Shown: positions 9,245 to 21,892 of the stretch, one piece after another
Numbering within the stretch: the stretch's first letter is position 1
Layout of the letters: each line of letters opens with the position of its first letter
Origin: Sphingomonas sp.
GTDB taxonomy: Bacteria > Pseudomonadota > Alphaproteobacteria > Sphingomonadales > Sphingomonadaceae
Direction of reading: 5' to 3'
Assembly (NCBI GenBank): GCA_013001055.1
Contig: JABDNH010000011.1
Coordinates: 16,914 to 80,913 of the forward strand
Length of the DNA: 64,000 bases
Position numbers and translations under genes: made by a program
The notes under the pieces: generated by a model
Database searches by the model: none
What the model saw: the letters and a program-made list of their open reading frames with translations, nothing else
What the model was told of the DNA's origin: nothing

Positions 9245-10836
9245 TGCTCGATTTTCCCCGTTGGAAGGTGATCTTCATCTGGTTGATCATTTTCGCAGGC
9301 GTCTTCCTGTCGATTCCCAGCCTGATGAATGAAGAGCAGCGCGCGGCCTACTGGCCCGAGCCGCTGCCGCAATCGACCATCAGCCTCGGGCTCGACCTTG
9401 CCGGTGGTTCCTACCTCCTGCTTGAAGCGGACGCTGCCGATGCCGAGGTGCAGCGCCTCCAGCGGATGGAAGACCTTGTCCAGACGACGATGCGCCAGAA
9501 CGAGCGCATCCGGATCGGCGACGTGTCGACCGCGGGCGGTCGCGTTTCCTTCATGGTGCGCGATGCTACCCGCGTGGATGCCGCGGTCGAACGGCTGCGC
9601 GCCGAAACCGCGCCTGTCGCCCTGACCGGCCAGCGCAACTGGAACATCACGGTCGAGGATTCGACTCGGGTGGTCGCCACACCGACCGAAAGCGGCGCCC
9701 GGGCCGAGCTGGAGGAAGCGATGACCGTCGCGCGCGATGTCGTGCGCCGCCGTATCGATCCCTCGGGCACCAAGGAAATCACGGTGCGCACGCAGGGCGA
9801 TAACCGCGTGCTCGTGCAGGTGCCGGGCATCGAAGATCCCGAAGCGCTGAAAGAATTGATTGGGCAAACCGCCCGTCTCGAATTCAAGCTTGTCGACCTC
9901 GACGCCGATCCGACGTTGACCGCGCAGGGCCGTGCCTCGCCGGGCAGCGAAGTGTTGCCCTTTGCCGACGGTACCGGAAATATCGCGGTCCAGCGCCGCG
10001 TCATGGTTTCGGGCGAAAATGTCGTGCGCGCTCAGCAGGCGTTCGACCAGGACAATAATGCCGTCGTGTCGATCACCTTCGATACGCAAGGCGCGCGCCG
10101 CTTTGGCCGGGTCACGCAGGAAAACGTCAACAAGCCCTTCGCCATCATCCTCGACGGCCAGGTGCTCTCGGCACCCAATATCAACGAACCGATCCTTGGC
10201 GGGCAGGCGCAGATTTCGGGCGGTTTTACCGTCGATAGCGCCAACCAGCTGGCGATCGCGCTGTCATCGGGCAAGCTCCCTGTGAAGCTGAACGTTGTCG
10301 AGGAACGCACAGTCTCGGGCGACCTTGGCGCCGATTCGATCGACAAGGGCATGAAGGCCTCGGCGCTCGCCGTCGTGCTCGTGCTGCTCTACATGCTGAT
10401 CACTTATGGCCGTTTCGGCGTCTATGCGAACATGGCGCTGCTCATCAACGCCTTCATGATCCTGTCGGTCATGGCGATATTCAACGCAACGCTGACGCTT
10501 CCCGGCATTGCCGGTTTCATTCTCACCATCGGTGCAGCGGTCGACGCAAACGTACTCATCAACGAACGCATCCGCGAGGAATTGCGGCGCGGGCGCAAGA
10601 TCAGGGACGCGGTCGAGCATGGCTACAAGGAAGCCTCGACAGCGATTTTCGACGCCAACATCACCAATACCATCGCTGCGGCGCTGATGTTCTACTTCGG
10701 CTCGGGACCGATTCGGGGTTTCGCGGTCGTGCTGCTCATCGGCATCATCACCTCGGTCTGGACCGCGGTGACCTTCACCCGGATGATGGTCACGCTCTGG
10801 CTCAACAAGTCGCGCCCCAAGGCGCTCAACATTTAA
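9244..10836 (+). CDS. secD: Protein translocase subunit SecD
   Basis: A 530-residue, six-span membrane protein. It has an N-terminal TM helix, a large periplasmic P1 region with LGLDLAGGSYLLL and the VPGIEDPEALKELIGQTARLEFK segment, and a C-terminal five-helix bundle containing TLPGIAGFILTIGAAVDANVLINERIREE, the conserved RND-type element used for proton coupling. With SecF it drives the late steps of Sec export. Coupled to yajC; secF follows after 12 bases. Confidence 0.98.
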   Translation: MLDFPRWKVIFIWLIIFAGVFLSIPSLMNEEQRAAYWPEPLPQSTISLGLDLAGGSYLLLEADAADAEVQRLQRMEDLVQTTMRQNERIRIGDVSTAGGRVSFMVRDATRVDAAVERLRAETAPVALTGQRNWNITVEDSTRVVATPTESGARAELEEAMTVARDVVRRRIDPSGTKEITVRTQGDNRVLVQVPGIEDPEALKELIGQTARLEFKLVDLDADPTLTAQGRASPGSEVLPFADGTGNIAVQRRVMVSGENVVRAQQAFDQDNNAVVSITFDTQGARRFGRVTQENVNKPFAIILDGQVLSAPNINEPILGGQAQISGGFTVDSANQLAIALSSGKLPVKLNVVEERTVSGDLGADSIDKGMKASALAVVLVLLYMLITYGRFGVYANMALLINAFMILSVMAIFNATLTLPGIAGFILTIGAAVDANVLINERIREELRRGRKIRDAVEHGYKEASTAIFDANITNTIAAALMFYFGSGPIRGFAVVLLIGIITSVWTAVTFTRMMVTLWLNKSRPKALNI

Positions 10837-10848
10837 GGGTCAGGAACG

Positions 10849-11823
10849 ATGAAACTTCTCAAACTCGTCCCGGACAATACGAACATCGACTTCATGCGTC
10901 TTCGCAAGATCGCGATTGTCGTCACCATGGCGCTGGCGATTGCGGGCTTCGTCATTACGGGCGTTCGCGGATTGAACCTCGGCATCGATTTTGTCGGTGG
11001 CCAGGTGGTGGTCGCCGAATTCACCGAACCGGTGCCGATCGAGGACCTGCGCGCCAACGTGGCGACGTTGCAGGCGGGCGCAGCTTCGATCCAGGAATTC
11101 GGCGACGATCAGACCTACCAGATCCGCCTACCCAAGCCCGAAGGCTCGGTGAACGACGGGTCGGCCAACGAAGTCGTCACCGAGCTTCGCGGCATGCTGA
11201 CAAGCGAATATCCGGGGGTGGAAGTAGGCGCGGCGCAATCGGTATCGGGCAATGTCAGCGAAGAGCTGGCGCGTGACGGCGCCTTGTCGCTGATCTTCGC
11301 CATGATGGGCATCGCCGCCTACATCTGGATCCGCTTCGAATGGCAGTTCGGCGTGGGCGCGTTGGCGACGCTGTTCCACGATATCGGACTGCTGCTCGCC
11401 TTTTTCTCGATCACGCGGCTGGAGGTCGATCTCAATATCGTCGCGGCCTTCCTGACGGTGGTGGGCTATACACTCAACGATACGGTCGTAATCTATGACC
11501 GAATTCGCGAGAATCTGCGCAAATTCCGCAAGATGGGGATCGTCCCGCTAATCAACCTCAGCCTCAACGAGACGCTGTCGCGCACCATCACGACCTCGGT
11601 CGCATTGCTGCTGGCGATCGGCGCGCTGTTGGTGCTCGGCCCTGAAGTGATTTTCGGCCTGACGATCGCGATCTTCCTGGGGCTGTTCATCGGCACCTAT
11701 TCGTCGATCTACATCTCGGCGCCGCTACTGGTGTTCCTCGGCGTCACGCCGGATAGCTTCGTCCATGACGATGACGACAAGGAAAAGCCGCGAGGGCCGC
11801 AGACCGAAGCCATCGGCGGTTAA
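10849..11823 (+). CDS. secF: Protein translocase subunit SecF
   Basis: A 324-residue partner of SecD. It shows GLNLGIDFVGGQVV after the first TM helix, then VVGYTLNDTVVIYDRIRENLR, the conserved SecF motif, and RTITTSVALLLAIGALLVLG in the later helices. The C-terminal tail is charged (DDDDKEKPRG). Its position directly after secD is the canonical arrangement. Confidence 0.98.
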   Translation: MKLLKLVPDNTNIDFMRLRKIAIVVTMALAIAGFVITGVRGLNLGIDFVGGQVVVAEFTEPVPIEDLRANVATLQAGAASIQEFGDDQTYQIRLPKPEGSVNDGSANEVVTELRGMLTSEYPGVEVGAAQSVSGNVSEELARDGALSLIFAMMGIAAYIWIRFEWQFGVGALATLFHDIGLLLAFFSITRLEVDLNIVAAFLTVVGYTLNDTVVIYDRIRENLRKFRKMGIVPLINLSLNETLSRTITTSVALLLAIGALLVLGPEVIFGLTIAIFLGLFIGTYSSIYISAPLLVFLGVTPDSFVHDDDDKEKPRGPQTEAIGG

Positions 11824-11896
11824 TGCGAGCCGTTTAGTAGGACGACTGGCCGTTTGCGTGCTTGGCGAGGGCCTTCGCGCTGGCTAAGGAGAGATC

Positions 11897-12664
11897 ATGT
11901 TGAAAAAGACCGCCCTTTTCGCCCTGCCCGTCATCCTCGGCCTTTCGGCCTGTGGCGGCGGCGGCGCTCGCGTCGATACCGAATATGTCGCCCGCGACGT
12001 CGGTACGCTTTATTCGCTCGCAAAGAGCCGCGCCGATCGGGGCGACTGGAAGGATGCCGCGCTGCTCTTCCTCGAAGTGGAACGCCAGCATCCCTATTCG
12101 ATCTGGGCCCGCCGCGCGCAGCTGATGGGCGCTTTTTCACATTACATGGACAAGAACTATATCGAAGCGACGGGTGCGGCCCAGCGCTTCCTGACGGTGC
12201 ATCCGGGTAACAAGGACGCGCCTTATGCAACCTATCTGATCGCAATGTCCTATTACCAGCAGATCGAGGACATCCAGCGCGACCAGCGGATTTCGGAGCA
12301 GGCGCGCGATGCCTTCAACACACTGGTGCGCCGCCATCCCAATACGCCTTACGCCGCCGATGCGCGGTTGAAGCTGGATCTCATCAACGATCACCTTGCC
12401 GGCAAGGAGATGGAGATCGGACGCTTTTATCAGGACCAGCGCCAATGGTTGCCTGCGACGATGCGGTTCCGCCGCGTGATCGACAACTACCAGACGACTA
12501 GCCATGCGCCCGAAGCGCTGCATCGCCTGGTCGAGAGTTATCTGGCACTCGGTATCCCGGCAGAAGCGCAGAAAGCTGCGGCGGTGCTCGGCGCCAATTA
12601 TCCTGATAGCCAGTGGTATGAACGCACTTACCGGCTGATCAACCGGCACGTTCCGCAGAGCTAA
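11897..12664 (+). CDS. bamD: Outer membrane assembly lipoprotein BamD
   Basis: A 255-residue lipoprotein. The signal peptide ends in a lipobox LSAC with lipidated Cys19. The rest is a set of TPR helices including RGDWKDAALLFLEVERQHPYSIWARRAQLM and the WLPATMRFRRVIDNYQTTSHAPEAL repeat, diagnostic of BamD. It sits on the periplasmic face of the outer membrane and, with BamA, inserts beta-barrel proteins such as the autotransporter and TonB receptor in this window. SD is AAGGAGAG. recN follows after 7 bases. Confidence 0.96.
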   Translation: MLKKTALFALPVILGLSACGGGGARVDTEYVARDVGTLYSLAKSRADRGDWKDAALLFLEVERQHPYSIWARRAQLMGAFSHYMDKNYIEATGAAQRFLTVHPGNKDAPYATYLIAMSYYQQIEDIQRDQRISEQARDAFNTLVRRHPNTPYAADARLKLDLINDHLAGKEMEIGRFYQDQRQWLPATMRFRRVIDNYQTTSHAPEALHRLVESYLALGIPAEAQKAAAVLGANYPDSQWYERTYRLINRHVPQS

Positions 12665-12671
12665 AACGCCC

Positions 12672-14320
12672 ATGCTGAGCCGCCTGTCGATCCGCGACGT
12701 GGTGCTGGTCGAGCGGCTCGACCTCAATTTCGATGCAGGCCTGTGTGTGCTCACCGGGGAGACCGGGGCGGGCAAGTCGATACTTCTCGATGCGCTTGGG
12801 CTGGCGCTGGGCGCGCGCGCCGATAGCCGGCTGGTGCGTGCCGGTGCCGATCAGGCGCAGGCAGTGGCCGAGATCGAAGTGCCTGCCGGGCACAAGGCGT
12901 TGGCGTTGCTCGACGAACAGGGCATCGAACCCGAACCCGGCGAACCCGTCTTGCTGACGCGCACGGTAAAGGCGGACGGCGGCAGCCGGGCGCGGGCTTG
13001 CGGGGCGAGCATCGCTGCGGGCGCCTTGCGCGATGTCGGCGCGGCGCTGGTCGAAATCCATGGCCAGCATGACGAACGCGGGTTGCTCGATGCCAGGGGG
13101 CACCGGGCGATGATCGACGCCTTTGGCAAGATCGATACGGCTTCCGTTTCCGCTGCATGGGAGGCATTGTCGCAAGCCAAGGCACGCCATGCCAAAGTGA
13201 AGGCCGAGGTCGAGGCTGCCGAAGCCGATCGCGAATTTCTCGATCACGCTGTGGCCGAACTGGAAGCGCTGGATCCGCAAGCCGGTGAAGAAGAGGAACT
13301 GGCCACCATGCGCCAGCGTCAGAAGGACGCGGCCAAAGTCGAAGAGGATCTGGAAGAGCTCGACCCGTTGCTGTCGGGTGCCGACGGCGCGCTCGCGCAG
13401 ATGCGGCAGGCTGCACGGCGGTTGCAGCGGGTAAGCGAACTGCATCCCTCGCTGGCGGAAGCGCTGGCGGCGACTGATCGCGCCATCATCGAAGCCGATA
13501 GCGCAGAGGAAAACATCATCGAGGCGCGGCGCGAGCTGATGCACAGCCCCGCCGATCTCGACGCTGCCGAAGAACGGCTATTCGCGATCCGCGGTCTTGC
13601 CCGCAAGCACCGTGTCGAGGCGGACGCGCTGCCGCAGTTGCTCGTGGACATGCAGCAAAAGCGCGATGCGATCGCCACGGGCGCCGAGCGGTTGGCGGCG
13701 CTCGAGAAGGCGATTTCAGAGTCGCGGGCAACCTATGATGCGGCGGCGCTGAAGGTCAGCGCGGCGCGCAAGGCGGCAGGCGAAAAGCTGGATGCGCGGG
13801 TTGCCGATGAGCTGAAGCCGCTCAAGCTGGATGCTGCGCAGTTCAGGACCGATATCGGCGAGGTCGAGGCGGGGCCGCAGGGACGCGACCGCGTCGAATT
13901 CACCATCTCGACCAATCCCGGCTCGCCCTTCGGACCGCTCAGCAAGATCGCGTCGGGCGGCGAGTTGTCACGCTTCATTCTGGCGCTGAAGGTGGCGCTT
14001 GCCGAGGTCGGCAGCGCGGGCACGATCATCTTCGACGAGATCGACCGCGGGGTCGGCGGGGCGGTGGCGAGCGCAATCGGCGAAAGGTTGGCGCGGCTGG
14101 CGGGCGAGGCGCAAGTCCTGGTCGTGACCCACTCTCCGCAAGTCGCGGCGCGCGCGGCGCATCATTATCGGATCGAAAAATCGAGCGACGGGACGGTCAC
14201 CCGCACCAGCGTTACCAGGCTGAGCGAGGCGGAACGACGCGAGGAGATTGCGCGTATGCTTTCCGGCAGCGCGATCACCGACGAAGCCCGCGCGCAGGCA
14301 GAAAAACTGATGGAGGCTGC

Positions 14321-14324
<4 letters not shown>
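12672..14324 (+). CDS. recN: DNA repair protein RecN
   Basis: A 550-residue SMC-like ATPase: Walker A TGETGAGKSIL near residue 35, a long coiled-coil middle, the signature ASGGELSRF and Walker B IIFDEIDRGVGG. RecN gathers broken DNA ends for recombinational repair of double-strand breaks. It is often SOS-controlled, but here it is only 7 bases behind bamD and I see no LexA-type box in front, so it is probably transcribed with bamD. The stop overlaps the next start. Confidence 0.97.
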
Positions 14325-17994
<3,670 letters not shown>

Positions 17995-17998
<4 letters not shown>

Positions 17999-18936
17999 TC
18001 GCTTTCCCTTGCAAGTCGCTCGTCGACGCGCGTCCGCACGCCATCCGCATAGTCGACGCAAGCCGCCTCGTCGACCAGCGGGGCGCGGCCGGCAAAGCGG
18101 TCTACCATGTCTGAAGCCGAAGGGTGCGGGGTGAGGAGGAAGTTGCAGGGTGCTTCCGCGATGCGGTCAAGCCCGGCGCGATAGGCGGCGAGATAGGGCG
18201 GGTTGTCGCTGAAACGATATTCGTCGCGACTCGCGGGCGAAAGGCTGTCGGCGTAGACGATGCGGTGACAGGTGGCGGCTTCGCACGCGCCCCAGCGCCA
18301 GCTCATCGCACCGGGCGAATGGCCGGGCGTGGCGATGGCGGTAATCTCGATATCGCCAAGGCGGATGACGTCGCCGTCTTCGATAATGCGATTGACGCTG
18401 ACGAGCGCCATGGGCGCGTGCATCCCCGACTGGGGATCGGTTGGGCGCACCACGCCGCTTTGAAAGACCTTGCTGGCCTCGCTCGAGGCGTAGAGATCGG
18501 CGCCGGTGAGCGCTTTCATCTTCGCCATGCCGCCCACATGATCGAAATGTTCGTGGCTGTTCAGAATGATCTTTACGTCATCGAGGTCGAAACCGAGGCG
18601 GCGGATGTTGGCCGCAACGACGCTCGCGCCAGCCTCGGTACCGGTGTCGATGAGGACGTGCCCTTCATCGCCGGTGATCAGGATCGCGGCGATGCCGCAG
18701 GTGCCGACATGATATGTGTTGCCGTGGACCCCCACCGGTGGGGCGGGTTTGTCCCAATCGTCCCAGTCGCTGCAGGTGGCGGCAAAGGCGGGACCGGCGG
18801 TGGCGATCGGGGCGCGGGGGCGGTCCACCTGGCGCGGGGTGGACTGGACCGGGATTTGCGTGACGCAGGCGGTCAAGGCAAGCGCGGTGGCGACTTGGGC
18901 GAGGGCCCTAGCGAACAAAGCTGGCTCCATTGACAT
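17995..18936 (-). CDS. Subclass B3 metallo-beta-lactamase-like hydrolase
   Basis: A 313-residue exported protein. The zinc-binding set is complete for subclass B3: HEHFDH gives H128, H130, D132 and H133, TPGHSPGAMSW gives H206 and LLTPHP gives H271. The B3-type stretches VLIDTGTEAG and YADSLS are also present, and no zinc-1 Cys typical of B1 is found. The N-terminus ends in a lipobox-like LTAC (Cys24), so it may be a periplasmic lipoprotein. M3 (18930) is an alternative start. It overlaps the upstream SDR gene by 29 bases and prmA by 4. Family relatives hydrolyse penicillins, cephalosporins and carbapenems; activity of this protein is inferred, not shown. Confidence 0.88.
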
Positions 18937-19615
18937 CGATCACCGCGCCGGTGGCGCTGGGCGGGGCATCGGCGGCAAGCCAGCGGATCGTCTCGGCGAT
19001 TTCCTCGGGGCTCGCGACCTTGCCGAGGGGTATGTCCTTGAGCAATTCGGGGCCGCCGCGGCTGTCGAGATAGTCTTCGGCCATGCCCGTCATGGTGAAG
19101 CCGGGGGTGACCGCGAAGGCCAGAATGTTCTCGCGCGCATAGCCGCGTGCGATCGTCTTCGTCATGGCGACCATGCCGGCCTTGGCGGCGGCATAGTGCC
19201 AGTGCTTGGGGCTATCGCCGCGATAGGCGGCGCGGCTGGCGACGTTGACAATGCGGCCTCCAGCAGGCTCGTGGCTGCGATAGTTGGCGATGGCGAGGCG
19301 GCACAGGTCGGCGCTGGCCTGCAGGTTGACCTGCATCGTCCTGGCCCAGGCGGCGTGCCAGTTTTTATCGCTCGCATTGTCGGCGACGGGCTCGAAAATG
19401 CCGGCATTGTTGATGAGGACATCGATGCGCTCGTCGAGCTGCGCAAAGGCTTGTTCCCACAGGCGGCGCGGCGCGTCCGGATCGGTGAAATCGGCGGCTA
19501 TCAGGTCATCACCGCCCTTGGTCGACTGGCCTGCGACCTTGTGCCCTGCGTCTTTAAGCGCCTTGTAGGTGGCAGCGCCGATCCCGCGGCTCGCGCCGGT
19601 AAGAAGAATATGCAT
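18908..19615 (-). CDS. Short-chain dehydrogenase/reductase (FabG-like)
   Basis: A 235-residue Rossmann-fold oxidoreductase. Cofactor motif TGASRGIG at residues 6-13, NNAG after strand 4, catalytic Ser in NVASRAAYRG and YAAAKAG as YxxxK. An Arg after the first Gly motif suggests NADPH. Late TPGFTMTGM resembles FabG-type reductases. The substrate cannot be told. The stop lies 29 bases inside the downstream beta-lactamase gene, so SDR, beta-lactamase and prmA are likely one transcript. Confidence 0.9.
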   Translation of the reverse strand: MHILLTGASRGIGAATYKALKDAGHKVAGQSTKGGDDLIAADFTDPDAPRRLWEQAFAQLDERIDVLINNAGIFEPVADNASDKNWHAAWARTMQVNLQASADLCRLAIANYRSHEPAGGRIVNVASRAAYRGDSPKHWHYAAAKAGMVAMTKTIARGYARENILAFAVTPGFTMTGMAEDYLDSRGGPELLKDIPLGKVASPEEIAETIRWLAADAPPSATGAVIDVNGASFVR

Positions 19616-19627
19616 GGCGCACTTCTA

Positions 19628-19648
19628 CCCCGCCCTTGCAAGGTGGGG
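19628..19648 (-). terminator. Hairpin between the chemoreceptor and SDR genes, weak terminator
   Basis: CCCCGCC and GGTGGGG pair as a 7-bp stem (one G-T) around a 7-base loop, 7 bases past the chemoreceptor stop. No T-tract follows on the minus strand, so intrinsic termination is doubtful. Confidence 0.3.
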
Positions 19649-19655
19649 AAGCGGC

Positions 19656-20942
19656 TTAGCTCGCGATGCTGGTGGCAAAGGTGCTGGAGACGGTGCTGAT
19701 CTCATCGATTTGGCGGCTGAAGTCGGAGAAATCCTTCTCGACGCCGTCGATATCGTCGACGACCCGTTCGGTGTCGGCGCGGATGGCGGCGATGGTGCTG
19801 CTCATCGAATCGGCGGCCAGCGCGGTTTCATCGACTGCAGCAGTAATGGTGGTCACCGTCTGGGCCTGGCTTTCCATCGCTTGGCGGATGCGCTCGGCCG
19901 AGGTCTGCACCTCTTCGACCGTCGCCTGGATCGAGGCGTTGCTATCGACCGTCTGCTTGGTCGCCGCGGTGATCGCGGTGATCTTGCTCGTGATGTCATC
20001 GGTTGCCCGCGCCGTCTGGCTGGCAAGCGATTTCACTTCCTGCGCAACGACGGCAAAGCCGCGGCCGGCATCGCCCGCGCGCGCCGCTTCGATCGTTGCG
20101 TTGAGCGCAAGAAGGTTGGTCTGCCCGGCAATGTCGCGGATGAGGCCAAGAATGGATTCGATGGCTTCGACATGGTTCGACAGGTCTTCGGATACTTGCA
20201 CGGCTTCCTTGGCCTGACTGCCGGCTCGGCTGGCGACATCGGCGGCGCCTTCGACTTCGGAACGTGCATCTTCGATGGCGCGGATCAGGCCGGCGGCGGT
20301 CTGGGCGGCTTCGCGCATGGCGACCGCGCTCTGTTCGGCAGCAGCGGCGACTTCGCTCGTTTTGCCCAACATGCCGCGGGCGCTGTCCGAGGACTGGTTG
20401 GCGCGGCCAAGCAGGTTCTTGGCGCGGCCCGAAGCCTCGTCCGACAGGCGCTGCATTTCGCCCTGGAACTGGCGCCCCTTGCCGCTGCGGCTTTCCTGCT
20501 CTTCCCTCGCTTCGCACACGGCGACCTGCGCGAGCATGACATCGGTGGAATATAGCGCCTTGCGGACGACGGCATCGACCAGCTTGGCGCGCAGTTCGGG
20601 TGCACTGTGATAATGATCGCAAATGCTGTTGATCATGGCGCCGACGGCATCGGCGCGGCGCACCATGAGATGGGGAACGCTTTCTTCCTCCACGAATAGG
20701 CGGCGGCCCAGTTCGGCGACATTGTCGATCCAGTCTTCGCCGAAGCTCTGGCCGTATTCCCCGCGGGCGCGTTCGGCGCTGCTCTTGCCGAAATGCCCTT
20801 CGATCGTGGCTTCGATCAACTCGCCCGCTTCGGCCCACAACAGCGCGCGAGCCTGCTCGAAGTGATCGTCCGCACCATAAGCTTGCATGCGGCTGGCGAC
20901 CTGTTCCGCACTGAGCGGTTTCACAACATTTTCCTTGCCCAT
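19656..20942 (-). CDS. Soluble methyl-accepting chemoreceptor with globin-like sensor domain
   Basis: A 428-residue protein without membrane segments. Residues about 25-150 resemble the protoglobin domain of globin-coupled sensors, ending with a helix ([17 protein letters not shown]) like the last globin helix and linker. The position of the proximal heme His appears not to hold His ([15 protein letters not shown]), so heme binding is uncertain. The rest is an MCP signalling coiled coil with the hairpin-tip motif [44 protein letters not shown] sequence, which docks CheA/CheW. Start chosen at MGKENVV after GGGGAAG; a 12-residue longer reading exists. No che genes are nearby. Confidence 0.85.
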   Translation of the reverse strand: MGKENVVKPLSAEQVASRMQAYGADDHFEQARALLWAEAGELIEATIEGHFGKSSAERARGEYGQSFGEDWIDNVAELGRRLFVEEESVPHLMVRRADAVGAMINSICDHYHSAPELRAKLVDAVVRKALYSTDVMLAQVAVCEAREEQESRSGKGRQFQGEMQRLSDEASGRAKNLLGRANQSSDSARGMLGKTSEVAAAAEQSAVAMREAAQTAAGLIRAIEDARSEVEGAADVASRAGSQAKEAVQVSEDLSNHVEAIESILGLIRDIAGQTNLLALNATIEAARAGDAGRGFAVVAQEVKSLASQTARATDDITSKITAITAATKQTVDSNASIQATVEEVQTSAERIRQAMESQAQTVTTITAAVDETALAADSMSSTIAAIRADTERVVDDIDGVEKDFSDFSRQIDEISTVSSTFATSIAS

Positions 20943-21004
20943 CAGAACTTCCCCAAGTGATCCTTGGCTCCTCATTGCCGAAAATTGGTTAAGAGGCGGT
21001 TAGG

Positions 21005-21046
21005 ACGCCCGGCTTTCGGGCGTATTGAAGGGGCAAATGCTTGCCC
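21005..21046 (+). promoter_or_regulatory. Two stem-loops in the sdh leader region
   Basis: ACGCCCG-GCTTT-CGGGCGT (21005-21023, perfect 7 bp) and GGGCAA-ATGC-TTGCCC (21031-21046, perfect 6 bp) lie between the divergent chemoreceptor and sdhC starts, 58-99 bases before sdhC. Neither is followed by a T-tract. They may shape the sdh mRNA leader or act as operators. Confidence 0.4.
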
Positions 21047-21103
21047 TCTATGGCTGCACCGCCTAGGGGCAATAGCCAGTAATTCGGGCGAAGAGGAATA
21101 GGT

Positions 21104-21499
21104 ATGAGTTCGGGCGCTGAACGGCCGCTATCACCACATCTGGGCGTGTACACGTGGGGACCGCACATGCTGGTCTCGATCCTCCATCGCGTAACGGGCG
21201 GGGCCATCACCGTGGCCGGTCTCGCGATCCTGACCTGGTGGTTGCTGGCGCTTGCGGGCAGCGATGCTGCCTACGAGACCTTCCAATTCGCTATCACGCA
21301 TTGGGTCGGCAGGATCCTGTTGCTCGGCCTGACCTGGGCGTTCTGGCAGCATCTCTTTTCGGGTCTGCGCCACCTCGTCCTCGACATCGGTGCGGGATAC
21401 GAGCTTACCACCAACAAGTTCTGGTCGATCATGACGATCGTTGCATCGCTGCTGGCGACCGCAGGCACCGCGCTGCTTTTTGTCGGAGGCGCACTATGA
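21104..21499 (+). CDS. sdhC: Succinate dehydrogenase cytochrome b556 subunit SdhC
   Basis: A 131-residue inner-membrane anchor of complex II. RPLSPHLGVYTWGPHMLVSILHRVTG is the SdhC N-terminal signature, including the quinone-site Ser and Arg; three membrane segments follow, and HLFSGLRHLVLDIG supplies the heme-ligand His. It passes electrons from succinate to ubiquinone. The stop overlaps the sdhD start (ATGA). Confidence 0.96.
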   Translation: MSSGAERPLSPHLGVYTWGPHMLVSILHRVTGGAITVAGLAILTWWLLALAGSDAAYETFQFAITHWVGRILLLGLTWAFWQHLFSGLRHLVLDIGAGYELTTNKFWSIMTIVASLLATAGTALLFVGGAL

Positions 21500-21885
21500 G
21501 CCGGGGGAAAAGCGCAACGCCGCTCGCCAAGGTGCGCGGGCTGGGTTCGGCCGGTGAGGGTGGTGAACATTGGCTCCACGAGCGGTTCACCAGCGTGGCA
21601 CTGGTGCTGCTGTCCGTCTGGTTGATCGCCAGCCTCGCCATGCTGCCCGATCTGACCCAGGCGACAATGCGCGAATGGCTGGCCGGGCCGTTGGGCGCGG
21701 TCCCGATGGCGCTTTTTGTCATCACCGCTTTCAGTCACGGCATCGATGGTCTCAAGGTCGTCGTCGACGATTATGTCGATGGCGAAGGCAGCCGCATCGG
21801 TTGGCACTTCTTCTTAAACATGGTCGGTATCGCGGGGGCCTCGCTGGCTCTCTTCGCGCTGGCCAAACTCGCATTCGGAGCCTGA
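21496..21885 (+). CDS. sdhD: Succinate dehydrogenase membrane anchor SdhD
   Basis: A 129-residue, three-span anchor. The start overlaps the sdhC stop. The N-terminus [19 protein letters not shown] and the segment [17 protein letters not shown], containing the heme/quinone-site residues, are typical of alphaproteobacterial SdhD. Partner of SdhC in anchoring SdhA and SdhB. sdhA begins 7 bases later. Confidence 0.94.
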   Translation: MSRGKSATPLAKVRGLGSAGEGGEHWLHERFTSVALVLLSVWLIASLAMLPDLTQATMREWLAGPLGAVPMALFVITAFSHGIDGLKVVVDDYVDGEGSRIGWHFFLNMVGIAGASLALFALAKLAFGA

Positions 21886-21892
21886 TTCTTCC

